Made by a program: the position numbers and the translations under genes. This document shows positions 7,887 to 17,000 of a DNA stretch of 19,853 bases, in pieces. The notes beneath the pieces are model-generated. The model was not told where the DNA came from, made no database searches, and saw only the letters and a list, made by a program, of their open reading frames with translations. Numbering within the stretch: position 1 is the stretch's first letter; every line of letters begins with the position of its first letter. Origin of the DNA: Enterococcaceae bacterium (GTDB taxonomy: Bacteria > Bacillota > Bacilli > Lactobacillales > Catellicoccaceae). The stretch spans positions 1 through 19,853 of the forward strand of contig JASLFJ010000147.1 in assembly GCA_030150665.1 (NCBI GenBank), written 5' to 3'.

Positions 7887-9071
7887 ATGAAGCAAAATAT
7901 GGATAGTCAAAAGCTACATTGTATTATTACGAATAGTCAGGGGTTAAAAATAGGGATTAATCCGGAACATGTTTTTGATAATAAAGGGGGCACCATTGGA
8001 TCAGGCGAGCATGCAAATTGGAAATTATCGTCAGATCAGCACAAAATCTTAGAAAAACACTGTTCAATTGTGGTGTTAGATCAGCAGTATTGTTTGATTG
8101 ATCATTCTGGGAAGGTTTTTATTAACTACTCTCATTCGCCTGTAAAAATTGATACGCCTATCGCTTTAGGGGTAGAGGATCTTATTACAATTGGTGGATA
8201 TCACATTAAGTTTCAGGCCTTTTCTAATAAGGAAAATGATCCACTTCTTTTTCATAAACAGAGTCTTAATAGCATGTTTGCAGATGAGTTAGGAGAGAAT
8301 ATTATTCCAGAAAATAATAGTGAAACGATTGATCCCTTATCTGCTTTAGATGTTCAAGATCGTAAAACTAGTAGTGCACCATCACATTCCGCTTATCATT
8401 TAGATTCCGTTGTGGGTGCTCATGAAATTGACTATAGTAATATTGATTATTCACCATCTACCGGTGTCGGACAATCGCAAAATTCTCATTTTATTTTAGC
8501 TCCTATTATCAAAGGATTAGAAGCGAAGTTAAATACCAACTTAAGTTCAACCGAGATGCAGTATATTGCAGAAGAGGTTGGAGCCTCATTAAAAGAGGTA
8601 GTCGCCGGTCTCCTCAAACTACATGAACAAGCTAAAAAAATTAATCATAATTCTACTGAAAAAATCTTTCAGCCCATTATCGATAATCCTTTAAAGATGG
8701 GATTGTCTTACGAAGAAACGATTAATCTAATGTTTGATTCAAAAGCAAGTTTAGTGCATCTTGCAGCGCCAGCTGCTATTAAGGAGAGCTTAGAACTTAT
8801 TGCTAATCATCAAAAAGCAACGGAATACGCGGTTAACGTGGCACTTGAGAAAATATTGGAAGCACTCTCTCCTGAACGTTTAACAGAACGCTTTAATTAT
8901 TATCGGGCGGCAAGAAACTTACCTATTGAAGATAAAGAGTCATGGGCTTGGAAGATGTATCAAGCGTATTATCAAGAACTTACCTCAAGTAGACAAACTG
9001 GGTTTAATAAGCTCTTCTGGGAAATTTTTGAGCAAAGTTATGATAAAGAGATTAGAGACCTTCAAAAGTAA
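7887..9071 (+). CDS. T6SS FHA-domain protein (VasC/TagH-like) with altered phosphothreonine-binding site
   Basis: A 394-residue protein. An FHA fold is recognisable at residues about 31-112 (GGTIGSGEHANWKLSSD, HCSIVVLDQQYCLID, IALGVEDLITIGGYHIKF). Residues about 115-205 are a low-complexity linker rich in S, D and N. The C-terminal part (about 205-394: IIKGLEAKLNTNLSSTEMQYIAEEVG, YYRAARNLPIEDKESWAWKMYQAYYQEL) matches the conserved C-terminal domain of T6SS FHA proteins. In other systems such proteins take part in threonine-phosphorylation control by PpkA/PppA. Here the FHA arginine of the usual GR pair is S39, and the serine three before the conserved histidine (H58) is L55, so phosphopeptide binding is doubtful. 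No kinase or phosphatase gene is in the window. ATG 7887 is preceded by AAGGTGA (7876-7882); an ATG at 7899 is an alternative start. Confidence 0.88.
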   Translation: MKQNMDSQKLHCIITNSQGLKIGINPEHVFDNKGGTIGSGEHANWKLSSDQHKILEKHCSIVVLDQQYCLIDHSGKVFINYSHSPVKIDTPIALGVEDLITIGGYHIKFQAFSNKENDPLLFHKQSLNSMFADELGENIIPENNSETIDPLSALDVQDRKTSSAPSHSAYHLDSVVGAHEIDYSNIDYSPSTGVGQSQNSHFILAPIIKGLEAKLNTNLSSTEMQYIAEEVGASLKEVVAGLLKLHEQAKKINHNSTEKIFQPIIDNPLKMGLSYEETINLMFDSKASLVHLAAPAAIKESLELIANHQKATEYAVNVALEKILEALSPERLTERFNYYRAARNLPIEDKESWAWKMYQAYYQELTSSRQTGFNKLFWEIFEQSYDKEIRDLQK

Positions 9072-9096
9072 TCTATCGATCATTGGAGTTTAAAAT

Positions 9097-9624
9097 ATGA
9101 TGAATTACATTCGCCTAGGTGTTTTCCTCCTTATTTCTATCTCTCTATTGGGATGCACAACAGTAGGAAAAGTTGCAAAGGTTATTGCAGATCCTGATAT
9201 TCAGGTTGGAAAAAATGATGATCAGCCCTCGATGGTTGATTTAGTGTTAGTTGGTGAAGACTATATAAATAGTAATTTTTATGGTGATCCCACATCTGTG
9301 GTGATTGAGCTCTATTATTTACGAGATAAGTCACGATTCTTAGCCGCTGATTATGACAGTATCTCAATGGGTGATATTAAAGATGTGATTGGTAAGGCCT
9401 ATTTAGATCATGAGGAATATCTGATAGAGCCGTCAACAAATGAATATGTTTCACAAATTGAAATACCAGATCGTACTAGGTATTTGGGGGTTATTGCGCA
9501 TTACGCTGATATTGATAATGTTTTATGGAAAAAGATATTACCGATTAAAGCCTCAGGTGATAATGCAAAAATGATGATTCTTGCAAAAGAGCGTGAAATA
9601 AAATTTGAGAGATTGGAAGATTAA
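9097..9624 (+). CDS. tssJ: TssJ, outer-membrane lipoprotein of the membrane complex
   Basis: A 175-residue precursor. The N-terminus is a lipoprotein signal: short basic n-region, hydrophobic stretch LGVFLLISISLLG and lipobox LLGC, with lipidation at C20. Residue +2 is threonine, consistent with outer-membrane sorting. The mature part of about 156 residues is beta-rich with the conserved VVIELYYLRDKSRFLAADYDSI and RYLGVIAHYADIDNVLWKK stretches of the TssJ/SciN transthyretin-like fold. TssJ anchors the periplasmic part of TssM to the outer membrane. A second ATG follows immediately (9100) and cannot be separated from the first. It lies 25 bases after the FHA gene and ends 3 bases before tssK. 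Confidence 0.93.
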   Translation: MMNYIRLGVFLLISISLLGCTTVGKVAKVIADPDIQVGKNDDQPSMVDLVLVGEDYINSNFYGDPTSVVIELYYLRDKSRFLAADYDSISMGDIKDVIGKAYLDHEEYLIEPSTNEYVSQIEIPDRTRYLGVIAHYADIDNVLWKKILPIKASGDNAKMMILAKEREIKFERLED

Positions 9625-9627
9625 ATT

Positions 9628-10962
9628 ATGTCAAAAAATAGCCGAGTGATATGGTCTGAAGGACTATTTATTAAACCTCATCATTTTCAACAAATGCAAA
9701 ACAATGTTGAATATTTAATTGAATCTAGAAGTAAAAGTTTAATTACAAACCGTTACGGTATCTTAGATTTTAAAATTAATGAGGAGCATCTTAAATTTGG
9801 AAAAATAACATTAGACTATGTCTCTGGTATTATGCCTGATGGGACATATTTTGATTTTCCAGTAGAAGATTTGCTCCCCCACTCCTTAGAGGTCTCATCT
9901 ACACAAGCTGGTAATGAAATTGTCTATCTCGTTGTCTCTGAAAAGAATAATAGCCAATATGAGATTAGTCATAGTGCAGAGGGGGCTGGGCGATACATTA
10001 AAGAGTCAAGTTTAGTTAGAGATACGCATAGTGATATAGGAAAAGTTGATGAGATAGATATTGCACGCGTAAAATTGGATTTAATGTTAGGCAATGAAGA
10101 CAAGAGCTCTTATAGCGCTATTGCGATTGCAAGGGTTCAACATAAAACTGATTCTGGGGCTGTCCAGTTATATCCAGATTATATCCCTTGTCATTTAAAT
10201 TCTAAAAAAATTCAAATTATTAGTGGTTATTTAACGGAGCTAGAGGGCCTAGTTCGTACTCGAGCGCAGAACATTGCAAGAAGGGTAGGAAGTCCTAGTC
10301 AAAGCGGCGTAGCCGATGTTTCTGACTTTATGATGTTGCAACTCTTAAATGGAATGCAAGGAGAGTTAAAAGGGCTATTAAATACCAACCACTTGCACCC
10401 TGAAGTTTTACATCATTTTATGATGCGTTACAGCTCAGAATTAGCCACTTTTGTTGCCGAAAATCGCCTTCCACCACCATTTTTAAGTTTTGATCATGCG
10501 TATCCTGATCAATCTATCAAAGAGGGGATGTACCTATTACGAGAAGCCTTAAGTTACGAATTTGATCTTAGAGCGATTCCGATTCAAATTAAACCTCGCG
10601 AATATGGTATTAGTATTGCCCCGATTAGTGATATGACATTATTAGATAATGCAGAATTTATTTTGGCATTAAAAGCGCAAATGTCACAAGAGGAGTTAAA
10701 ACGTTACTTCTTACAGCAAGCAAAAGTTGCGTCTATTGAAAATATTCGTGATATCACATCAGTACAACTTCCTGCAATTCCTTTACTACCACTGCCGGTA
10801 ACGCCTAGACAACTCCCTTATCATGCGGACTATCTCTATTTTAAATTAGATAAAAGCCATTCATCTTGGCACATGCTAAAAGGATCTAGTGGGTTTGCTT
10901 TCCATGTACCACCTGAGAATTTCCCAGGTCTTGATATGCAATTTTGGGCAATTCGTGAATAG
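9628..10962 (+). CDS. tssK: TssK, baseplate-membrane complex adaptor (VasE)
   Basis: A 444-residue protein of typical TssK length. The N-terminus RVIWSEGLFIKPHHFQQMQN is the family signature (VxWxEGxFLxPQHFQQ). Further conserved stretches are DGTYFDFP, the RIGSPSQ-like RRVGSPSQSG, ANTNHLHPEVLHHF-like LLNTNHLHPEVLHHFM and the C-terminal YFKLDKSHSSWHMLKGS with FHVPPENFPGLDMQFWAI. TssK trimers have a phage receptor-binding-protein fold; the shoulder binds TssF/TssG and the head binds TssL/TssM. It follows tssJ with almost no gap, and tssL follows after 64 bases, giving the standard tssJ-tssK-tssL trio. Confidence 0.96.
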   Translation: MSKNSRVIWSEGLFIKPHHFQQMQNNVEYLIESRSKSLITNRYGILDFKINEEHLKFGKITLDYVSGIMPDGTYFDFPVEDLLPHSLEVSSTQAGNEIVYLVVSEKNNSQYEISHSAEGAGRYIKESSLVRDTHSDIGKVDEIDIARVKLDLMLGNEDKSSYSAIAIARVQHKTDSGAVQLYPDYIPCHLNSKKIQIISGYLTELEGLVRTRAQNIARRVGSPSQSGVADVSDFMMLQLLNGMQGELKGLLNTNHLHPEVLHHFMMRYSSELATFVAENRLPPPFLSFDHAYPDQSIKEGMYLLREALSYEFDLRAIPIQIKPREYGISIAPISDMTLLDNAEFILALKAQMSQEELKRYFLQQAKVASIENIRDITSVQLPAIPLLPLPVTPRQLPYHADYLYFKLDKSHSSWHMLKGSSGFAFHVPPENFPGLDMQFWAIRE

Positions 10963-10970
10963 GGCCGCAT

Positions 10971-11030
10971 ATGAAGAAAGCTAGGAATACTACATTTTAT
11001 ACTAATAAAAATAGAGGTTATGAGTTATGA
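10971..11030 (+). CDS. Possible 19-codon leader ORF coupled to tssL
   Basis: ATG 10971 opens a 19-residue frame (MKKARNTTFYTNKNRGYEL) whose TGA (11028-11030) overlaps the tssL ATG (11027-11029) as ATGA. A weak purine site, AGGG at 10961-10964, lies upstream. The peptide is basic and resembles nothing I know. It may be a chance frame in the longest gap of the middle part of the operon, or a leader that couples translation into tssL. Confidence 0.25.
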   Translation: MKKARNTTFYTNKNRGYEL

Positions 11031-11920
11031 GTAAACATCCATACCCATCAGAACCATTAGATAATATCAATATCGCGAAACAGGATAGCGTCTCTTCTGA
11101 GGGAGAGGATTATGCTGCGAAATTAGACCCTTATGGGGATACTTTTATTGAACATATTCTATTTGAAGAGGATAACCCCCTCAATCTTGATCCTGATTAT
11201 TGGTTTCGATTACGAGGATCTAATGAAGACAATCTTTTCATAGACTGTGCTACGCCGCTGATTGGATTGATTCTACGGGCTAAAAAACAAAAAAAGCCTC
11301 ATCAAGATCTTAATCGTTTATATCAACAATGTGTTGATGAAATTACCAGTATTGAATATGAGTTATTAGAATCAGGGCAAGAGACAGCGACGGTTATTGC
11401 TTATCGCTATATTTTATGTACCTTTATTGATGAAGCAATCATGAGTACAGAATGGGGCGCGAGTTCCTCTTGGATGTCTAAATCTTTACTGGTTCATTTT
11501 CATAATGAATCTTGGGGTGGGGAGAAAATTTATCTCATCATTAAGAAGTTAGAACAGGATTTTGAAAAATATTTCAATCTATTGGAATTCGTATTTATCT
11601 GTTTATGTCTGGGCTTTCAAGGTCGTTTTAAAGTATTGGCCTATCATGAACAGAAAAAGCATGAAGCGATTGTTCACGGTCTTTACGATAAATTAAGATT
11701 ACATAGGAAACAGCAAAAAGGGCAGATAGTCTCGCCTTATGACAATATCGTTCCTAAAAAATATGCATTTGATCGAATGATGACACCTAAGAAAGTCATT
11801 TTGTCTGTTTTATGTATCACTTTCATTATTTATCTGGTTTATGCAATCTCATTGAGTAGTTCGAGTTCAACTTTGGTGACTAACTTAAGGGATGTTTTAT
11901 CTCAAGAGGAACAATTATGA
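11027..11920 (+). CDS. tssL: TssL, DotU-type inner-membrane protein (VasF)
   Basis: A 297-residue protein of the DotU/IcmH family. The cytoplasmic N-terminal domain has the conserved blocks LIGLILRAKK, YRYILCTFIDEAIMSTEWG (about residues 127-143), HNESWGGEKIY (159-169) and CLGFQGRF (194-201). One membrane helix follows at about residues 256-277 (KVILSVLCITFIIYLVYAISL), leaving a short periplasmic tail of about 20 residues with no OmpA-like peptidoglycan-binding extension. TssL dimers join TssM in the inner membrane and contact TssK in the cytoplasm. AGAGG at 11013-11017 serves ATG 11027. The TGA stop overlaps the next gene's ATG (11917-11920). Confidence 0.95.
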   Translation: MSKHPYPSEPLDNINIAKQDSVSSEGEDYAAKLDPYGDTFIEHILFEEDNPLNLDPDYWFRLRGSNEDNLFIDCATPLIGLILRAKKQKKPHQDLNRLYQQCVDEITSIEYELLESGQETATVIAYRYILCTFIDEAIMSTEWGASSSWMSKSLLVHFHNESWGGEKIYLIIKKLEQDFEKYFNLLEFVFICLCLGFQGRFKVLAYHEQKKHEAIVHGLYDKLRLHRKQQKGQIVSPYDNIVPKKYAFDRMMTPKKVILSVLCITFIIYLVYAISLSSSSSTLVTNLRDVLSQEEQL

Positions 11921-12573
11921 TGAATCAAAAAAATATCATGATGTTCTTAGGAATAGTATTTGGCAATATTTTATTCATGCCAGCATCCGCACAGGACAAT
12001 CCGGCATTGTTAGAGAAGATAGAAACCTGCAAAGCGATTCTTGTAGATAGAGATCGCTTATTTTGTTTTGATGAAACCTTTAATACCCCTATATTTTCTT
12101 CGGATAATCATATTTTACCGCCTTCAATAACAAGAAAACCACAAGAATGGTTTGAAATTCAATCAATGGAGCAGGAAAGACCTGCTGATATGGTCGGTTT
12201 TTTTGGTACGAAAAAAAGTCAAGAGTTTTATGATTCTCTCTATTTTACTCAATCTGTAGAAGATTTAGGGGTGGTGGTATTCAGTTGTATTAATAATATA
12301 AGCCGTGTAGAGATCATGTTAGATAAACCACTCCAAAAGGGGGTAGTTCCTGTGTCTATTTCTGGAAAAAACAACGTAGAATATCGATGGTTACTAGATG
12401 ATACAGGCTACATTTTAAGAGAAGGTAGGGGATTACCCTCTATTGCTACAACCCGTAATTTAATAGGGGAATCGCAATTTTCATTGAGCATCAATGATCG
12501 TCATTACACACTCTCTTTGAAAGACTTTGATACCCAAGTTAAAGCGTTACAAACTCTTTGTCATTGGAGATAG
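11917..12573 (+). CDS. vasI: TagO/VasI-family periplasmic T6SS accessory protein
   Basis: A 218-residue precursor with a Sec signal peptide, likely cleaved after ASA at residue 25. The mature N-terminus has IETCKAILVDRDRLFCFDETF, the 'C...I....RL.CFD' pattern of the TagO/VasI family; C38 and C50 probably form a disulfide in the periplasm. A central beta-rich region includes DLGVVVFSCINNISRVEIML, and another cysteine is near the end (TLCHW). The protein is often encoded next to tssA or tssL in Vibrio-like clusters; its exact role in assembly is not firmly settled. The start overlaps the tssL stop by ATGA. A second ATG follows at 11920. Confidence 0.85.
   Translation: MMNQKNIMMFLGIVFGNILFMPASAQDNPALLEKIETCKAILVDRDRLFCFDETFNTPIFSSDNHILPPSITRKPQEWFEIQSMEQERPADMVGFFGTKKSQEFYDSLYFTQSVEDLGVVVFSCINNISRVEIMLDKPLQKGVVPVSISGKNNVEYRWLLDDTGYILREGRGLPSIATTRNLIGESQFSLSINDRHYTLSLKDFDTQVKALQTLCHWR
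12566..12570 (+). promoter_or_regulatory. Shine-Dalgarno that sets the tssA start
   Basis: GGAGA inside the end of vasI lies 8 bases before ATG 12579. It favours MNIDLLKIQNPIS as the TssA N-terminus over the in-frame ATG at 12558, which overlaps vasI and has no comparable site. Confidence 0.65.
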
Positions 12574-12578
12574 GTGGC

Positions 12579-14024
12579 ATGAATATCGATCTTCTTAAAA
12601 TTCAAAACCCTATTTCAAAGACAGCACCATTAGGTGCTGATCTCAGTTATTCTGCTGATTTTGAATGGCTTGATACCGAGCTTATGAAAGTGGGATCCTT
12701 AACCCATGAATCTATTGAATGGGTTAAAATTGAAAAACTGTCTTGGCAGATTTTAACCACAGAAAGTAAAGATTACAGAGTGTTATCTTTTCTTATTCAG
12801 GCATTGTTACAAAAAAATGATTTAAAGAGTTTTACGCAATCTATCATGTTGCTTAAACTGTTTTTAGAAAAAAACTGGTTGGCATATCCTTATCAAACTG
12901 AAGGTTCTCGTATTGATCGAAATCGTCAGCGTTTTTTAACACAATTATTAAAACGAGTTTCACAAAAGCAAGAAGATACTTTCCCAGAGATTCCAAAAGA
13001 TCAACAAGAATCCTTGATCAAAAACTTTCAGGATATCAAGAGTAATCTAGCGCAAAAGGGTGTTAGCTTAGAAGAGCTTGATCACTTAATTAACGCTATC
13101 GAGCAGCTAGGGATAAGGAATAATATCGAGAGCGATGCCACTATCTTACAATCGGTAACGTCTTCAAATAGCCCAGCATCATCTTCCAAAGGGAGTTATA
13201 GCTCTTTTATCCAATTTCTTAAAGCGGAAAAAGATAGCACATTTGCCAATCGCTTGATTGAGCAGCTGGAAGTTAATGAAGAGTTTTTGCTGGCTACCAT
13301 GATGCGTCGAATGGTGCTGTGGGAGGATATTAAGGAAATTCCGATCCATAGTAATAATGGCGAAACAACCCTCTCTTCACCATCACAAGAAGTTATTAGT
13401 CGCGCGAATTTATTATTAAATAATGACAATGTTGTATTTGATGAGTGGTTACAGTTAGAAAAGTCATTAACACGGGCTCCGTTTTGGCTCGATGCACATA
13501 GAATTAGTGCTTTAGTTGCTAACAAGCTCTTTTCACCATCTTTTGAGATAGAAATCAAAAAGAGATTAAACGATTTTCTTGGAAAGCTCCCTCAATTAAA
13601 GACATTAACCTTTAGTAATGGGACGCCATTTATTACAGAAGCGACATTACATTGGTTAAAAGAGGATATTGTTTTTACAGCGCAAGAAGCTGACGTAAAA
13701 ACTGATATTGATACGGATAATCAGAGAGATTTCTATCAACTGAATCTCTGGAATAATTATTTGCTTCAAGCTGATGAATTCTATGAACAATCAGGATTTA
13801 TAAAAGCCTTGCATCACCTACATGAACAAATTCAGCAAGCTCAAAATTTAAGAGAAAAAGTTTTATGGCAACTATCCATCTCACAAATATATCGTCGAGA
13901 AGGATTAGATGAATTAGCCAATCATAATAACCAAATAATCATAACTCAAATAACAGATACCCATTTAAATGAATGGGAACCTCAAATATTTGAATTACTG
14001 CATAGCAGTATCGTTACTGAATAA
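12579..14024 (+). CDS. tssA: TssA, T6SS cap/priming protein with ImpA N-terminal domain (VasJ-like)
   Basis: A 481-residue protein from ATG 12579, chosen by the GGAGA site. The N-terminal ImpA domain is clear: NPISKTAPLGADLSYSADFEWLDTEL, WVKIEKLSWQILTTESKDYRV and the FLEKNWLAYPY block (about residues 10-110). The middle region is variable and includes a serine-rich stretch (SSNSPASSSKGSYSSF). The C-terminal domain (about 380-481) is helical: NLWNNYLLQADEFYEQSGFIKALHHL, LREKVLWQLSISQIYRREG and the closing LNEWEPQIFELLHSS, which fits the C-terminal half of VasJ-type TssA. TssA coordinates baseplate docking and sheath/tube growth in the cytoplasm. It lies between vasI and tssM, as in Vibrio clusters. 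Confidence 0.9.
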   Translation: MNIDLLKIQNPISKTAPLGADLSYSADFEWLDTELMKVGSLTHESIEWVKIEKLSWQILTTESKDYRVLSFLIQALLQKNDLKSFTQSIMLLKLFLEKNWLAYPYQTEGSRIDRNRQRFLTQLLKRVSQKQEDTFPEIPKDQQESLIKNFQDIKSNLAQKGVSLEELDHLINAIEQLGIRNNIESDATILQSVTSSNSPASSSKGSYSSFIQFLKAEKDSTFANRLIEQLEVNEEFLLATMMRRMVLWEDIKEIPIHSNNGETTLSSPSQEVISRANLLLNNDNVVFDEWLQLEKSLTRAPFWLDAHRISALVANKLFSPSFEIEIKKRLNDFLGKLPQLKTLTFSNGTPFITEATLHWLKEDIVFTAQEADVKTDIDTDNQRDFYQLNLWNNYLLQADEFYEQSGFIKALHHLHEQIQQAQNLREKVLWQLSISQIYRREGLDELANHNNQIIITQITDTHLNEWEPQIFELLHSSIVTE

Positions 14025-14041
14025 AGTTTCATTTAAAACAG

Positions 14042-14046
14042 AAGGA
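14042..14046 (+). promoter_or_regulatory. Shine-Dalgarno that sets the tssM start
   Basis: AAGGA lies 9 bases before ATG 14056. It supports MRRFFSREL as the TssM N-terminus; the frame is open back to ATG 13969, but that stretch lies inside tssA and does not resemble TssM. Confidence 0.7.
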
Positions 14047-14055
14047 ATAGAGAAA

Positions 14056-17000
14056 ATGAGAAGATTTTTTTCTCGAGAGTTAAGATATTTAAATCCAGTG
14101 CTAAAGTTCTGGAAAATGTTAGCTCCTTACTTAAAATCAGCCGTACCTGCCTTACTATTACTACTATTTATTGGTATTCATGTTCTAGTATGGTGGAAGG
14201 GGCCTAGTTTTGTTATCGGGGAAGAGACACCTTTTGCCTCAATTACGAGTCGGGTACTTTTCTCTATTGTTTTCACGCTATTTGTATTAATCATTATCGG
14301 TTTCTTACAAAGAAAAGAGATAAGACAATATTACCGAGATAAACAAAAAGATGAGTTGTTACATACGGATCTTAAAGTGAAGTATCTTAAAAAACAGCGA
14401 GAAGAACTTGATGGCTTAATGGGGCATCTTAAAACTAATTACCAAAAAGGTAATCATCTTTATGATTTACCTTGGTATTTAGTGTTAGGTCATGGTGAAT
14501 CAGGAAAAAGCAGTTTACTAGAAGGCTCTAGTCAAGAGTTTCTATATACTTCTATGCTCGAAGCCTCTAATTTTCAAAGCGAGAACCCTTATAGCTATAA
14601 TTGGTGGTTTACTGATGAGGCCCTGTTTATTGATCCTGATAGTGAGCTATTATCCCAAAGATCTTTAAAAAAATTAACTGATGAAGATAATGATCCTAAA
14701 CTAGCCAGACACTTGTGGTTAGACTTTTTAGATTGGCTTGGAGTGACTCGCCCACAACGTCCGCTTAATGGGGTCATTTTAGTGGTAGATTTACCGGAGC
14801 TAATCAATTCTACGGTGGTAAATAGACGCTCATTATCAGGAACACTACGGGCAAGGATTCAAGAAGTCATTAGTATGATTGCAAGCCAAATCCCCGTTTA
14901 TGTTGTTTTTTCAAAAATGGATCAGCTCCAAGGATTTAAAGAGTTTTTTAAGCACCTAAAAGATGAAGATCGTGAAAAACTATTAGGCTTTACCTTTTCT
15001 CTTGATTCCTCAAAAGACCACAAACAATGGTTATTAGATTTTGAGACGCAATATACACTTTTTGTGGAGCGTGTTAATAGCAACTTACCTAAAGCGATGA
15101 TTGATAATGCGAATGAAGATGAACGAATTGCACTTTATAGTTTCTATCAGCAATTATCTGGTGTTAAAAAAATATTGAGCCAATTTTTAAAAGAAGTTTT
15201 AATGAGCGACAAGTATACGATGCAACCCTTAATTCGTGGCATCTATTTTACGAGTATTTATCAGCAAGGTGTGCCGAGTAATATTTTTATTACTGAAGTT
15301 ATTAAGCGATATCACTTGGATTACTATGCCATTAGAGCACAGGATAATCGCTACTCAAAACCTCATTTTACAAAAGATCTCTTTAATAAAGTTATTTTAA
15401 AAGAGTCAGGCTTAGCCACAGATAATGTTGTAGAGAAAGCAAGAAAAGAAGCTGTCTTAAAACGAAGCTTAATGATTGGTATTGGCCTATCTGCGGTTTT
15501 TTTAGGTTTTGTAAACTATTTCTATTTTAGTAACAAGACCTCTTTAACACATGTTAGGGAAAAAGTAGAGGAATATACAAAGATCGCTAATGTTTCTGAT
15601 GCAATAGATCCTACCGGAAAAGTGATGTTGCCGGAGTTAAACCTCTTAAGAGATGCCACGTTAGAACTTGGTGATTATCATACGCAAACAGTCTTTTCAC
15701 AATTAGGCCTTAGTCAAAGTAAAAAAGTAGGACGCGCTGTTGAAGAGACCTATCTTCGGTTATTAAGTTATCGATATTTACGACATTTAATGGCAGGTGT
15801 TGCGCAAGAATTAACCTTATCGGAGCCAGAAAGTGATGAGCAACTAAAACTATTACGAGTTTTTCATATGTTGACGCAAAAAACGGCAAGACAACCTGAT
15901 ATTGTGAAAAATCACTTTGCAGACTATTGGCAAAGAATGTACTCAGGAGATGCAAATACTCAAAAAAGTCTCATGAATCATCTCGATTATTCTCTACTTC
16001 ATACAGATATCGGGGGAGAAAGAATACTTGGGGTTTTTGAAGCAGATAATGTCTTAAGGCCTTACGATAATTTGGTGCAAAAGTCGCAAATTGATCTACG
16101 AAAAATCCCTATGGAGCAACGAATTTACCGTAGTTTCAAACATTATGGTTTTGCAAAATATGATCTTCCGTTAGATCTTCGTAGTGAGGTCGGACCTGCT
16201 TTTGATATTATTTTTGATGCCAAAATTGAAAATAAGTCAGTAGAAGTTCCTATGATATTCACTAAAAAAGGCTTAGAGCAATATTATTCAACGCAGTCTG
16301 ATAACGTTTATAAGCTCGCATTAGTGGATGATTGGATTATTGGAGAACGGGATGATGTCTCTTATACCGCTGAAGATTTAGAGTGGTTTAAAGTTAAAAT
16401 TAGAGAGCATTATAGTGCAGACTATGTTAGCCATTGGCGCCAAGCGTTAAATGCTTTGCATGTGAAAAAGTTTGAAAATATTAGTGATGGTGTCTTAGTC
16501 CTTGATAGTGTCTTAGGCGGAAATCAACCATTCCAACGCTTGCTCGCAACGGTTAAAGAGAATACTTATCTTTTTGCGAATTTACCTGAAGATGATAAGG
16601 CTCGTGCAGAGCTTGAAAAATCTCATGTATATGCGCTCTCTTCCAAAGTTAATCGTGATTTTAATAAGTTGAATATGTTGACAAAAAATGTTGCGACGAC
16701 TGAAGAAGAAACGATCACACCTATTTTCAATAGCGAGGTAATGGAGCATATTCAAAATGTTTATGGTCAATTAAAAGCGATACAAGATGCACCTAACTCA
16801 GGTCAGTTAGCATTAATAACGGCTAAAAATCGCATTACATTACATGATAGTGATCCTATTTATGCCTTAAGCCGTGTTGCTGCAAAATTACCGGCACCGA
16901 TGAATAATATTGTTAATCGTTTAGCCTCTGAATCATGGAATGTCATATTAGAAGCAGCATTAGCTGAAATTGATAAAAAATGGAATGAAGAGATTTATCA

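Noticed and set aside
2890..10880. TGGCAC sequences (such as those near 2892, 3590, 8839 and 10867) as sigma-54 -24 elements
   Set aside because: None is followed at the right distance by a TTGC -12 element, and all lie inside coding sequence.
3042..11444. Identical 13-base string ATGAGTACAGAAT at the tssC start and inside tssL (near 11431)
   Set aside because: Both copies encode normal family residues in their genes, and the match does not extend; it is a coincidence, not a repeat element.
13196..13558. Minus-strand open frame inside tssA, and similar antisense frames at 2383-2730, 703-948 and 17240-17479
   Set aside because: All are antisense to confidently identified genes, have no recognisable family and no supporting start signals.
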